Shown here piece after piece: positions 25,885-34,222 of a stretch of 64,000 nt of DNA. Both the position numbers and the translations under genes were made by a program. Every line of letters begins with the position of its first letter. The stretch's first letter is position 1. The DNA comes from Paenisporosarcina indica (GTDB lineage: Bacteria > Bacillota > Bacilli > Bacillales_A > Planococcaceae), in assembly GCF_001939075.1 (NCBI RefSeq), contig NZ_MPTA01000004.1, positions 124,001 through 188,000 on the forward strand, given 5' to 3'. The notes beneath the pieces were generated by a model. The model ran no database searches. It saw only the letters and a list, made by a program, of their open reading frames with translations, and was not told where the DNA came from.

Positions 25885-26634
25885 CTACCTTAATTGTTTA
25901 CATTCACTTAACATCCAATTTGCAAATTGAAATAACTCATCATTACTTATGTGGACTTTTTTAGTTACTCCGCAATAGACATTTAAACATTGTTCAACAA
26001 TCGATCGAAAATTACTCGGTAAATTACTAATCCCCCATTCTCCACCTTCTTTTTTAGATGAAATTGTACCTTCCTTCAGAAAATACATGACTCTACATAA
26101 ATTAAGTGTGAAATAAACAGGATTATCTGTTATCCCGGAATTCGCGTCCTGTATATCATTAAAAATAGATTCGACATAATACTGCATATCGATGGGTTTG
26201 AATACTTCTTTTAAGTCCTTGCCTATGATTGTGGCACCTCGCTGATTAGTTACCACAATATGTCCTGCTAAATCAGGGTCATAAAATCCTTCTCCGCCGC
26301 AAATGTACGTTTCATCAGTTAGATATTTAGGGTGAAAATAATGCAGCTCAAACGGTGTCGGGTACACAAAGTCTGTTAAATATCTTTCTAAAATGATGCT
26401 CGTTTCTAATTGATTGCGATATCCTTGTGTTAGTGTAAGCAATTTTTTTATGATTCTTTTTTTCGTGTTATTTGAGATTTCCTTTCTACATATAACCAAC
26501 AAATCCACGTCGCTTGTCTTTGGATTAAAACAACCCATCGCCAAGGAGCCGTGTAAGTAAACACCAACCAAATTATCTTCTATTTCTTCCGCAAAGACAT
26601 TAGCGATGTTCTCTATGTAAGATTGCAACTCCAC
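25885..26634 (-). CDS. aminoglycoside adenylyltransferase-like nucleotidyltransferase
   Basis: 249 aa, GTG start after AGAGGGTG. The nucleotidyltransferase motif GSLAMGCFNPKTSDVDLLV gives G-S-x(n)-D-x-D metal ligands; the C-terminal part with PVYFTLNLCRVMYFLKEG matches the AadA/ANT(9)-like (DUF4111) helical domain. Members adenylylate streptomycin or spectinomycin; chromosomal copies in bacilli are often of unproven activity. Divergent from an erythromycin-esterase-like gene, giving a small antibiotic-modification pair. Confidence 0.83.
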   Translation of the reverse strand: MELQSYIENIANVFAEEIEDNLVGVYLHGSLAMGCFNPKTSDVDLLVICRKEISNNTKKRIIKKLLTLTQGYRNQLETSIILERYLTDFVYPTPFELHYFHPKYLTDETYICGGEGFYDPDLAGHIVVTNQRGATIIGKDLKEVFKPIDMQYYVESIFNDIQDANSGITDNPVYFTLNLCRVMYFLKEGTISSKKEGGEWGISNLPSNFRSIVEQCLNVYCGVTKKVHISNDELFQFANWMLSECKQLR

Positions 26635-26778
26635 TTTCTCACCCTCTCTTTTAAATCGTGTTCAATTTACTTCGACAGAAAGAATCCACTTCCTGCTAGT
26701 TTAACTATGTTGGTTTGACGGAGAATGAATGAAACAGACTTACTTAACTCAAACTTAACTGAAAAAGGAGCGTTCTCA

Positions 26779-28029
26779 TTGAATCCACTTGAAGAATCGA
26801 TTAAGAAGTATGCCTTATCTTACGAAACAAGTAAAGATTTGAATTCTATTATTGATGCCATTGGAGATGCAAAAATTGTTCTATTAGGAGAAGCAAGTCA
26901 CGGTACTTCCGAGTTTTATACAGTCCGAGCACAACTATCCAAACGACTGATTGAAGAAAAAGGTTTTACGCTAATTGCGGTTGAGGGAGATTGGCCATCT
27001 ACCCAGCAAATAAACAGATTTATTAAAGGATACACTGACGCTCCAAATGATGTCCGTGATGTATTAAAATCATATAACCGATGGCCTACTTGGATGTGGG
27101 CAAATGAAGAAATCGCTGAGTTCGTCTCATGGTTAAAAGAGCAGAATCTACAAAAAGAAGCTCAGCAAAAAGTAGGATTCTATGGCATCGATGTCTATAG
27201 TTTATGGGAATCATTGGAGGAATTGATTACATATTTAAGCGAAACAGATCCCGAGGGAAAAGACCTGACACTTGCTAAAAAAGCAATTTCTTGTTTTGAA
27301 CCATTTAACCGACATCCCGAGAACTATGCCATGTCCTCCATAAATATCTCTCAAGCATGTGTGAACGAAGTTTCTAATCTTCTAACATCCATTCGAGCAA
27401 ATGAAGACCATTATAAAAATGAACAAGAAGCCGATCTTAATCTAAAAATCAATGCATTGGTTGCCCAAAATGCAGAAGAATATTACCGTGCCATGGTACG
27501 GAGTGATGATTTATCCTGGAATGTGCGCGATGAACATATGGTTGAGGCCATCAATGAAGTCATGGACTATCATGGAAAAGAAGCAAAGATTATCATTTGG
27601 GAACATAACACCCATATCGGAGATGCCTCCGCAACTGATATGGCAGCAGAAGGCATGATTAATGTGGGGCAGCTTCTTCGTTTACAGAATAAAAAGGAAA
27701 ACGTCTATGCTGTGGGATTTGGTACTCATAGAGGAACGGTCATTGCAGGAGAAGAATGGGGAAGTCCATTTAAACGGATGGAAGTACCCCCCGCTACTAA
27801 AGACTCTTGGGAAGATGCACTGCATAGGACCGGTGCGAATAACAAACTGTTGATCTTCAATGAAGAGAACCGTCATTTGTTTACTCATTGGATCGGTCAT
27901 CGAGCGATTGGTGTCGTCTATAATCCGGAATACGAAGCATATGGCAATTATGTTCCTTCAAAAATCGGAAACCGTTATGATGCTTTTATTTATATTGATG
28001 ATACAAAAGCTCTATCACCTTTTGAATAG
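26779..28029 (+). CDS. erythromycin esterase family protein
   Basis: 416 aa from a TTG at 26779, selected because AAGGAG lies 8 bases before it; an ATG at 26725 would add 18 residues but is too close to its GGAG. Signature GEASHGTSEFY carries the catalytic His, with further conserved Glu/His in GDWPST, NEEIAEF, WEHNTHIGDA and GFGTHRG. Macrolide-inactivating members are known (EreA/EreB); many bacillar relatives act on unknown esters. Terminated by the hairpin at 28039-28082. Confidence 0.83.
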   Translation: MNPLEESIKKYALSYETSKDLNSIIDAIGDAKIVLLGEASHGTSEFYTVRAQLSKRLIEEKGFTLIAVEGDWPSTQQINRFIKGYTDAPNDVRDVLKSYNRWPTWMWANEEIAEFVSWLKEQNLQKEAQQKVGFYGIDVYSLWESLEELITYLSETDPEGKDLTLAKKAISCFEPFNRHPENYAMSSINISQACVNEVSNLLTSIRANEDHYKNEQEADLNLKINALVAQNAEEYYRAMVRSDDLSWNVRDEHMVEAINEVMDYHGKEAKIIIWEHNTHIGDASATDMAAEGMINVGQLLRLQNKKENVYAVGFGTHRGTVIAGEEWGSPFKRMEVPPATKDSWEDALHRTGANNKLLIFNEENRHLFTHWIGHRAIGVVYNPEYEAYGNYVPSKIGNRYDAFIYIDDTKALSPFE

Positions 28030-28038
28030 AACCATCAA

Positions 28039-28082
28039 AAACGACAAAAACCGCTCAATTTTTAGAGCTGCATTTGTCGTTT
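28039..28082 (+). terminator. terminator of the erythromycin-esterase-like gene
   Basis: Outer stem aaacgacaaa/tttgtcgttt and inner gctc/gagc stem. A further inverted repeat at 28176-28224 (aaagtg-AGTCA against TGACT-cacttt) lies downstream on the side of the DUF3888 remnant. Confidence 0.6.
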
Positions 28083-28228
28083 CAATACTACTTTATTAAT
28101 AAATTCATCCATGAAAAGTTACTTAACCCTTATCACTGTTTTTCTTAAACTGGTTTAGCATCAAGCAACTCTTATAAAGTGCAGTCAGTCGACTGATTAC
28201 ACAACTCCGGGTGACTGACACTTTTGTA

Positions 28229-28687
28229 TTAATAAATATTATTATTAATTCCATTGCCTCTTTTCTTAATGATGTCCTGCCATTTTGGAGGAAGTTTGTA
28301 CGTTTCGATATGTTTAAATTGTTCTAGATTGACCTTTCCAGGAGAAATATAAAAGGTTAATTGATCTTTTCCAACCGCAATATGCGGTCCAACTACGGGA
28401 GTGACTTCAATTGTTACCGTGAATTCAAAAGAACGATACCCCTTGATTCGTTCCATATTGAGAATGGTTATTTGATATGGGTATACCAAAGGACTTTGAG
28501 TAAGAAAATCAGCGTAATAAGTAGAAACGGCCTTTTCAATATTTGGTGAAAGCATAGAAAGAAATAAGTCCATCATCAGTTCTTCCTCTGACTTTTCAGC
28601 AGGCTATTCTATTAATTCCGCATGTACAGGAATCGTATTTATCACTAGCAAGATTGAAAAAATAGTTGAACGTACGACGGTTTTCAT
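28229..28687 (-). pseudogene. DUF3888-like secreted protein interrupted by a stop codon
   Basis: An ATG at 28687 with an AGGTGG ribosome site opens a signal peptide (MKTVVRSTIFSILL ... IPVHA), but after 27 codons an in-frame TAG at 28604-28606 stops it. The same frame then continues EKSEEELMMDLFLSMLSP and reads 115 more codons of a DUF3888 domain. One substitution thus splits an otherwise clean 152-codon gene. The downstream part could only be made from an internal start, without export. A sequencing error is the main alternative. Confidence 0.78.
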
Positions 28688-28778
28688 AACATTCCACCTA
28701 GAAGGATTTTTGTTTATCTTTCTCAAAATGGGTTAATTCATGTATGATTTTTTTCATTTATCTTTCTTATGATCGTCA

Positions 28779-29471
28779 TCATTCTTTTACTGGCGGAAAA
28801 AATCGTGCTTTTTTCATTTTCGAATAATGAGCGATTGGACGTCTCTCTTTAAAATTATTTTTAATAAAAGATGCCATTGTATTTTTATAAACTGTGCCTT
28901 TAACTTTATTCAATTCCCATGGGGAATGCGCTATATCTATACGAAACAAATGATCCTCTTGTTTGGTCCACATATGGTAACGCTCTGTCAGCCATCGTTC
29001 AAAATAGCCAAGATAAAGTGACTCTGGAATGGGTTCAAATGAGGTCACAAGTGTTTCTCGAAATTCCTCTGTGTGTGTATGTCTGCTATGAAGGTGGAAT
29101 GTATTTTTCCGTCTTTTTAAACTGATCTCTGCATGACGGTAAGGCAAGAAGTCACGGAGTGTCGTCATTTTCACAATCAATGGGTGATTGGCATCCAAGT
29201 TAAAAAAATGCACGCCGGCCCTCCCTTTATATGTAACATAGGTTCGGATGTTCAATTCTAAATAAGAGCTCATTCCAGGTACAGGTGGAATGAACCTCGG
29301 ACGATTGCCTTTAACTCTGAAAAAAACTAGTCCAATCCATGCCATATTGTTATATAAATCAAGTTCCAGTTCTGCAGGAATATGTTCACGTACCATTTCC
29401 GGAGATAACGGCCAATGAAGAAATAAGACATCATGCCATTCTTGCGTCATTATCCATGGTTTTTGGAGCAT
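28779..29471 (-). CDS. YqjF-type DUF2071 protein
   Basis: 230 aa; opening WIMTQEWHDVLFLHWPLSPEMVREHIP, the middle WIGLVFFRVKG and GVHFFNLDANHPL are typical of DUF2071 (YqjF), a beta-barrel family related to acetoacetate decarboxylase-like folds with no proven activity. AAGGACGG ribosome site; single gene. Confidence 0.85.
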   Translation of the reverse strand: MLQKPWIMTQEWHDVLFLHWPLSPEMVREHIPAELELDLYNNMAWIGLVFFRVKGNRPRFIPPVPGMSSYLELNIRTYVTYKGRAGVHFFNLDANHPLIVKMTTLRDFLPYRHAEISLKRRKNTFHLHSRHTHTEEFRETLVTSFEPIPESLYLGYFERWLTERYHMWTKQEDHLFRIDIAHSPWELNKVKGTVYKNTMASFIKNNFKERRPIAHYSKMKKARFFPPVKE

Positions 29472-29561
29472 AAATTATCACCGTCCTTTATACATACGTT
29501 AATTGTTTCCTGTAGATGGACTATTCAAACTCCCAGATGTCATTATTCAGTCGTAAAATTA

Positions 29562-29606
29562 ATAAGCGTGGCTCGATGACTTTTCGCATCGAAACACGCT
29601 ATTTTT
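29562..29606 (-). terminator. terminator of the MerR/TipAS gene
   Basis: Stem tagcgtg(t)ttcgatg / catcgagccacgct on the minus strand, immediately at the 3' end of the gene (stop 29605-29607). Confidence 0.75.
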
Positions 29607-30369
29607 ATTGCTTCATTCCAGTATAAATGTGAACTGCATCTCGCAGAAATTCTGCTGTGCCTGGTTGTTCTTTATCATAATAAGCAGTAAATCTTTCGTC
29701 ATCCACGTACATTTGAGTTAGGCCTGCATGAGCTTCTTTACTATATTCACTCCAGTAAAACATTAACCACTGTTTGTGTAGGTCAGCAGCTTTTTGTGCT
29801 ATATCACTCGCAGGATCACCTGTTTTGAAGGCTTCCGCTAATGTCGTTGTGACTTCTTCCGTAAGACGTGTCACTTCTTCATGTTGTGCTTGTGTCATGT
29901 TTTTTACTTTTGTGTTTGATTTTTTCACGGTATCCTCGCCATATTTCTCACGAATTTCTTTTCCATATTTTTTTTCATTGTCATTTATCATTTTTTGTTT
30001 GAATCCTTCAAACTTTTCATTGTTTGACATGGTCATTCTCCCCTCTGTTGAAGAAATTGTTTTTTCCACATTGGCAATCAGCAAATCCAACTGTTGTCGC
30101 TTGTCGAGGAGTTGTGATCGATGTTCTTTTAAGGCCTTTGCTCCATCAAATGACGGGGATGTCACAATCTCTTTAATTGTTTCTAATTTAATTCCAAGTT
30201 CCCGATAAAATAGGATTTGCTGCAATCGATCTACTTCATTTTGACCATAGATTCGATATCCTGATGAGCTGATTCTTGCCGGCTTAAGAATGTCAATCTC
30301 ATCATAATAACGTAGCGTTCGTGTACTAATACCCGCCATCTCCCCCAGCTTTTGCACTGTATATTCCAT
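29605..30369 (-). CDS. MerR family regulator with TipAS domain
   Basis: 254 aa from the ATG at 30369 (AGGAGG eight bases before). The N-terminal MerR winged helix reads YTVQKLGEMAGISTRTLRYYDEIDILKPARI, then a coiled-coil dimer helix and, from about 125, the TipAS thiopeptide/multidrug-binding domain with EVTTTLAEAF and the HKQWLMFYW stretch. Mta/TipA-like proteins activate multidrug-export genes on ligand binding. No exporter is adjacent. Confidence 0.87.
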   Translation of the reverse strand: MEYTVQKLGEMAGISTRTLRYYDEIDILKPARISSSGYRIYGQNEVDRLQQILFYRELGIKLETIKEIVTSPSFDGAKALKEHRSQLLDKRQQLDLLIANVEKTISSTEGRMTMSNNEKFEGFKQKMINDNEKKYGKEIREKYGEDTVKKSNTKVKNMTQAQHEEVTRLTEEVTTTLAEAFKTGDPASDIAQKAADLHKQWLMFYWSEYSKEAHAGLTQMYVDDERFTAYYDKEQPGTAEFLRDAVHIYTGMKQ

Positions 30370-30489
30370 CTCCTTACCTCCTGACAATTCAAGCGTACAC
30401 CTTTACGTAACGTCAATGTCAAACACGTAAATGAAAAGTTTTTCAAAAAAATTGACTATCCGCTATGGATAGCCTTAGAGAAATGATTA

Positions 30490-30586
30490 TTGTTGTGACT
30501 TTTCTTGAGTTTGTCGCAACTTCTCGTGTTTATGTCGCAACTTATGAACTTATTGTCGCAACTTTCCCTGATTAAGTCGCAACACC
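30490..30586. repeat. phased degenerate repeat, 21-bp period (array 2)
   Basis: Core GTCGCAACTT units at 30513, 30534, 30555 and 30576, spaced exactly 21 bp, with a weaker unit (GTTGTGACTT-like) 18 bp before. It lies in the gap between the MerR gene (upstream side) and the end of the GNAT gene. Same core, period and orientation as array 1. Confidence 0.65.
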
Positions 30587-30628
30587 ACTTAATGTCAATT
30601 TCTATCGATACCGCAACGTCTAATACGC

Positions 30629-31075
30629 CTAAATCTCAATCTTCATAAACTTGCTGACATCTTTAAATCCAATTTTTTCATATAATTTAATGGCTTTTAC
30701 ATTGTGTGCATATACATTGAGTCGTACATCACTGAACCCTTGATTTTTAAACTCATGAAAGGCTTCTTCAATTAATAAATTTGCAAATCCTCTATTTCTA
30801 TGGGTTTTCTTAACATACAGATCACTGATCCAACCAACTTGACGACCCGTTAAGTAATCTGTTGCTCTATCAATCAAAATCCACCCTATAAGTGTGGACT
30901 CTTCTTTTAAACATAGAAAATACGCATTATACTTTCTCGCATGTTCATACTCAACTAGCATTTTCATTTGATTATCGATTGAATGATCATTTGTTGCTTC
31001 TAAACGGTTCTCTCCAGCTAATTCATATATTTCTTTCAACTCACTCTCCGATGCCTCTTTTACTACGTATTTCAC
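30629..31075 (-). CDS. GNAT family N-acetyltransferase
   Basis: 148 aa from a GTG at 31075, preceded by GAGGGGTG; the frame stays open further upstream into the neighbouring gene, but that part is its shadow. Acetyl-CoA loop ISDLYVKKTHRNRGFANLLI and a C-terminal NVYAHNVKAIKLYEKIGFKD are visible. Starts 20 bp after the stop of the FG-GAP gene, so probably cotranscribed. Substrate unknown. Confidence 0.83.
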   Translation of the reverse strand: MKYVVKEASESELKEIYELAGENRLEATNDHSIDNQMKMLVEYEHARKYNAYFLCLKEESTLIGWILIDRATDYLTGRQVGWISDLYVKKTHRNRGFANLLIEEAFHEFKNQGFSDVRLNVYAHNVKAIKLYEKIGFKDVSKFMKIEI

Positions 31076-31094
31076 TTTTTGCACCCCTCGCTCG

Positions 31095-32558
31095 TCAGGT
31101 TGAAGTTCTATCTTCACCAAAGATTGAAACGCTTTGTCTGTCGGATACGAATTCATGTCCATTCCATTTCAACACATTTTCCACATAACCTAAGCCATCG
31201 GCATGGTATCTTCCCGCAATCTGCTGCAATGCAGTGAGTTCATAGATGCCATCCCTTGCATAATCAATTGGATAAAGACCACCGATAGGATCCACCCATC
31301 CTTCAATTGGGGCTTTGAGTGTTCCATCCTCGTTGTAGATTTCTGACAAATACTCCATGCCTTTATACTGTAAATCCAATACATACTTCTTGTTTGGGCT
31401 ACTACTTGTTACGTTCACTTTATATTGATCCTCATAGTCGACTGTATATGTGTGTCGCTCATTAAATACGTCGGCATCAAACACTTGTTGCATGTTCCCT
31501 TGTAAATATGAATACACATATGCGTAAATCGTGCCCCCGCTTCCGCCTGAATCTATAATGATCAGAATGTCGTCGACATGATTACCAGTTAAATCACCTA
31601 GAAATAAAGTAGGATGATAACCGGCATTTTCTTTAAGTGGAAATCGTTCAAATAAATTGGTTTTCCCATTTTGAATGACTAAGGTAATATTTTGCCAAAA
31701 TGGACTGCCTTCAGTCTTCTCTGCAGTTAGGTAGACGGTGTCAATAAAGCCATCACCAGTCACGTCCCCTGTCTTGCTATCAACCACTACTTGCTTATTC
31801 GGATTTCCATTTCTTATGCTATTTATTATCCATTTTCTGCTTTTCTCTAATTTTTCTTTGGAGGGATAGGGTGACGGAAAGGACAGCGCTTTATCGATTG
31901 AAGATAGCGCTTGTTTTAAATCTCCCGCTTTCTTCTGAGCATCTGATAAATAAGTCCAGTAAAACGGAAAATCACTTGTTTTGAGCAATTCCTGATAATA
32001 TGCCGCCACTTTTTTATAATAATAAGTATAGACATCTTTCGCGCGAACCAGCCCTTTATCCCCAAAGCGGTATACATTTACCTTATAGGCTTCGCCAGTA
32101 TCATGGACCCATAGGGCAATTTCATATTTGCCGTCTTGTCCATTCACACCTGGCATATCTTCAACTTCCATCTTACTGTAAGCCATGTTAGTGGGAGGTA
32201 AACGTACAAATCCCTTATTCGTCCATTGGTAAAGTTGTAAATCAGACCATACATTCCCTACTTGCCAGCCTACTATCAGGGTGTTTACCTTGCTATTTGT
32301 TAATGGTGCGGCCAATAAATCTGTTATGCCGAACCCGCTGCCTTTTATTTGTGTCAATGGTTGCCATTGGTTATTTAATTTTTTAAATATCACCAGATAA
32401 TTTTCCCCGTGTAATGTGTACGCACCAATCAATTCCTCAACTTGATCCCCATCGATATCAGCAAGTAATATAGCTGGATGCTTCTGGGGTTTCGGCAATT
32501 TCATTATTTTTGCTGTTGATGGCAGAAATCCCTTTAATACGCGTTCATATTCGTTCAT
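31095..32558 (-). CDS. FG-GAP/VCBS-repeat-like protein without signal peptide
   Basis: 487 aa. Repeated Asp-rich beta-propeller loops of the FG-GAP type: LADIDGDQVEELIGAY (about 31-46), TGDVTGDGFIDTVYL (about 264-278) and LGDLTGNHVDDILI (about 318-331), with a helical TPR-like stretch between (YLSDAQKKAGDLKQALSSIDKAL). Such loops bind Ca2+. Most relatives are secreted, yet no signal peptide or anchor is visible. In sporeformers some are spore-associated; that link is speculation. Function unknown. Confidence 0.78.
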   Translation of the reverse strand: MNEYERVLKGFLPSTAKIMKLPKPQKHPAILLADIDGDQVEELIGAYTLHGENYLVIFKKLNNQWQPLTQIKGSGFGITDLLAAPLTNSKVNTLIVGWQVGNVWSDLQLYQWTNKGFVRLPPTNMAYSKMEVEDMPGVNGQDGKYEIALWVHDTGEAYKVNVYRFGDKGLVRAKDVYTYYYKKVAAYYQELLKTSDFPFYWTYLSDAQKKAGDLKQALSSIDKALSFPSPYPSKEKLEKSRKWIINSIRNGNPNKQVVVDSKTGDVTGDGFIDTVYLTAEKTEGSPFWQNITLVIQNGKTNLFERFPLKENAGYHPTLFLGDLTGNHVDDILIIIDSGGSGGTIYAYVYSYLQGNMQQVFDADVFNERHTYTVDYEDQYKVNVTSSSPNKKYVLDLQYKGMEYLSEIYNEDGTLKAPIEGWVDPIGGLYPIDYARDGIYELTALQQIAGRYHADGLGYVENVLKWNGHEFVSDRQSVSIFGEDRTST

Positions 32559-32757
32559 TATATTCCCCCATCATAAGTTTTTCTAAATTATCATATGCGG
32601 GTAAAATTCAAGTTTACGCCTGTTTTTTCAAAGTATTTCCTATGGAGTTGTTAATTAATTGCTAGGTTAAACTAGGTCGTTGTTTATCGTGCCTTTTAAA
32701 TAGCCTCATAAGCCAAATCAATAAATACAAGAGCAATCCTCTCGTATTAACAAAAGA

Positions 32758-32802
32758 AAACTCCAAAAATACGGACGATATTCCATCCAATTTTTGGGGT
32801 TT
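32758..32802 (-). terminator. terminator of the small HTH gene
   Basis: Stem ctccaaaaat / atttttgggg around a long loop, followed on the minus strand by a T-rich tract; 16 bases after the stop at 32818. Confidence 0.6.
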
Positions 32803-32817
32803 CATTGTGTCACACTT

Positions 32818-33006
32818 TTAAGTTCTCTTCTTTTCATTAATCCACCAGTCAATATGATTCAAATCAAAAATAATCGTATTGCCAATAGGATTGTTGTGAG
32901 GTATTTCCCTCTTCAGAATCAACTCATTTACCCTTTCTTCGTTCAAAGGGAAATTAACCGATTCAAGATAAATAATTAAACTCTTTACCCCATGGACTTT
33001 TCTCAT
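32818..33006 (-). CDS. small excisionase-like helix-turn-helix protein
   Basis: 62 aa with a GGGAG ribosome site. The order of elements, LNEERVNELILKREIPHN then TIIFDLNHIDWWINEKK, matches the small MerR/excisionase DNA-binding fold (helix, wing, closing helix ending in a Trp-rich segment). No integrase, transposase or other mobile gene is nearby. Could be a solitary regulator or a remnant of a lost element. Family assignment is by pattern only. Confidence 0.55.
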   Translation of the reverse strand: MRKVHGVKSLIIYLESVNFPLNEERVNELILKREIPHNNPIGNTIIFDLNHIDWWINEKKRT

Positions 33007-33130
33007 TTAATCATCTCCCACCACGTTTTCCAGCTACTAACAATCGAAAGTAGAAAACCTGGTATTAGTTATTAAATGAAACATGCTTATTATTACATAC
33101 CCTATTATTTAAAAAAGTAGTCTTCCTGAA

Positions 33131-33370
33131 TTAAACTACATGTTTGTCGCGAAGTGGTTTTAAGGCAAACAAAAAAGCAATTCCATTGGGTTGTTCCCCT
33201 CTACGGAATTGCTTTTTGTATTTACTTTCTTTACTATTGAGTTTTTCCTGTTTCGTTTTCGTTTTTCGTACATGTGTACTAAAATCGTTTTCTCCCCGAA
33301 ACTGTGTGACATCTCGTCCTGAATTTCTGAATAAATGTTCTCGTTGCTTGCGAGATTGCGTTTTGGCCAT
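33131..33370 (-). CDS. small basic conserved protein with terminator-encoded tail
   Basis: 79 aa from the ATG at 33370 (AAGGAG). The N-terminal 55 residues (AKTQSRKQREHLFRNSGRD, GENDFSTHVRKTKTKQ) look like a highly basic conserved Bacillales protein of unknown role, perhaps nucleic-acid-binding. The last codons read through a perfect 13-bp hairpin (33172-33184 with 33205-33217) followed by a T-run in the direction of transcription. The C-terminal NGIAFLFALKPLRDKHVV is therefore probably an accidental extension past a lost stop codon. Confidence 0.65.
   Translation of the reverse strand: MAKTQSRKQREHLFRNSGRDVTQFRGENDFSTHVRKTKTKQEKLNSKESKYKKQFRRGEQPNGIAFLFALKPLRDKHVV
33172..33217. terminator. 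intrinsic terminator inside the 3' end of the small basic ORF
   Basis: Stem aaaaagcaattcc / ggaattgcttttt, 13 bp perfect, T-runs on both strands. It lies before, not after, the stop codon of the ORF. Confidence 0.75.
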
Positions 33371-33476
33371 GTTCAACCACTCCTTTTTATGAACAATTGT
33401 TACATTTCAAATCCTATAGCATCGAACCCGTTTTTTCAATGAACAAGCATGTGACCTGGCGTATTTTGGAATTAAA

Positions 33477-33500
33477 AAAGAGTGCTTTTTCAAGCACTCC
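33477..33500 (-). terminator. terminator of the yjcZ-like gene
   Basis: Stem gagtgctt/aagcactc with a T-run on the minus strand, 70 bp downstream of the stop. Confidence 0.65.
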
Positions 33501-33568
33501 CGTCAAACAAAATATTGAATTTTTGTAGGATCTAGTTAATTTACCTAACATCACCTAGATTTTTCAAA

Positions 33569-33733
33569 TTAGCATTTGTTATGAAAATGTGAACCAATAA
33601 TGATTAATAAGATGAAAAGAACGACAAGTAAAGCGAATGAATTGCATCGTCTAGGTGCTTCTTGCTCGAAACAACATGGTTGATAACCACCATAACCACC
33701 ATAACCGCCACCGTAACCGCCATTAAATCCCAT
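33569..33733 (-). CDS. yjcZ: YjcZ family sporulation protein
   Basis: 54 aa from the ATG at 33733 (AAAGGGGG before it). Gly/Tyr-rich head (NGGYGGGYGGYGGYQ), a Cys pair (QPCCFEQE), and one C-terminal hydrophobic helix (FALLVVLFILLIIIG) ending in a short polar tail. This is the layout of the YjcZ/YczN-type small membrane peptides found in sporulating bacilli. Confidence 0.87.
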   Translation of the reverse strand: MGFNGGYGGGYGGYGGYQPCCFEQEAPRRCNSFALLVVLFILLIIIGSHFHNKC

Positions 33734-33976
33734 GATAAAGTCCCCCTTTCCGTCGAAGAATACTCTTAGCATATGAAGGATCTTTCGTTGGACTTAGGGA
33801 TTAGCGGAGAAACATTTGAATAAATCATTTTTATTACTTATATGTAAATATTCATTTCCTCTGAACTATAACTCGGACTTTTGAATTATTCAGTCCTATA
33901 ACATTCGTCGCATTCTATTTTCAGAGAATTCTTGTTACAATTTTAATAAATATCCAAAATAAGGAGTGAAATACGA

Positions 33977-34222
33977 ATGAATGCCGACGCGATAAAACAA
34001 GTATTAAGAACGTTACGACAATTTAAGACTAGCGCAATCCTTCATGAGTATCAAAACTTCACTCTCCATTATTGTGGTCAATCAGATTCATTTATTATTA
34101 CCAATTCCATCACTCAAGAAGTGAAAGAGTTCAAGGATTTAGATAAATGTGCAACTGTTATTAAAAAGATGATTCAGGACCCTTATGGCTTATTTAATAA
34201 CATGAAAGTAAATACCGATTAA
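33977..34222 (+). CDS. conserved hypothetical protein
   Basis: 81 aa; ATG after AAGGAG. Soluble, with mixed helices and strands (AIKQVLRTLRQF; EYQNFTLHYCGQSDSFIITN; CATVIKKMIQD). I do not recognise a family. Convergent with, and overlapping by 33 bp, the ZIP transporter gene. Confidence 0.65.
   Translation: MNADAIKQVLRTLRQFKTSAILHEYQNFTLHYCGQSDSFIITNSITQEVKEFKDLDKCATVIKKMIQDPYGLFNNMKVNTD

Noticed and set aside
32681-32720. Fourth copy of the dispersed hairpin repeat
   Set aside because: Shares only the first 15 or so bases (GTTGTTTATCGTGC) with copies A and B; the rest does not align, so at most a fragment.
32818-33006. Excisionase as a sign of a prophage or integrative element
   Set aside because: No integrase, phage gene, tRNA or attachment-like repeat lies nearby; the small HTH protein alone does not support an element.
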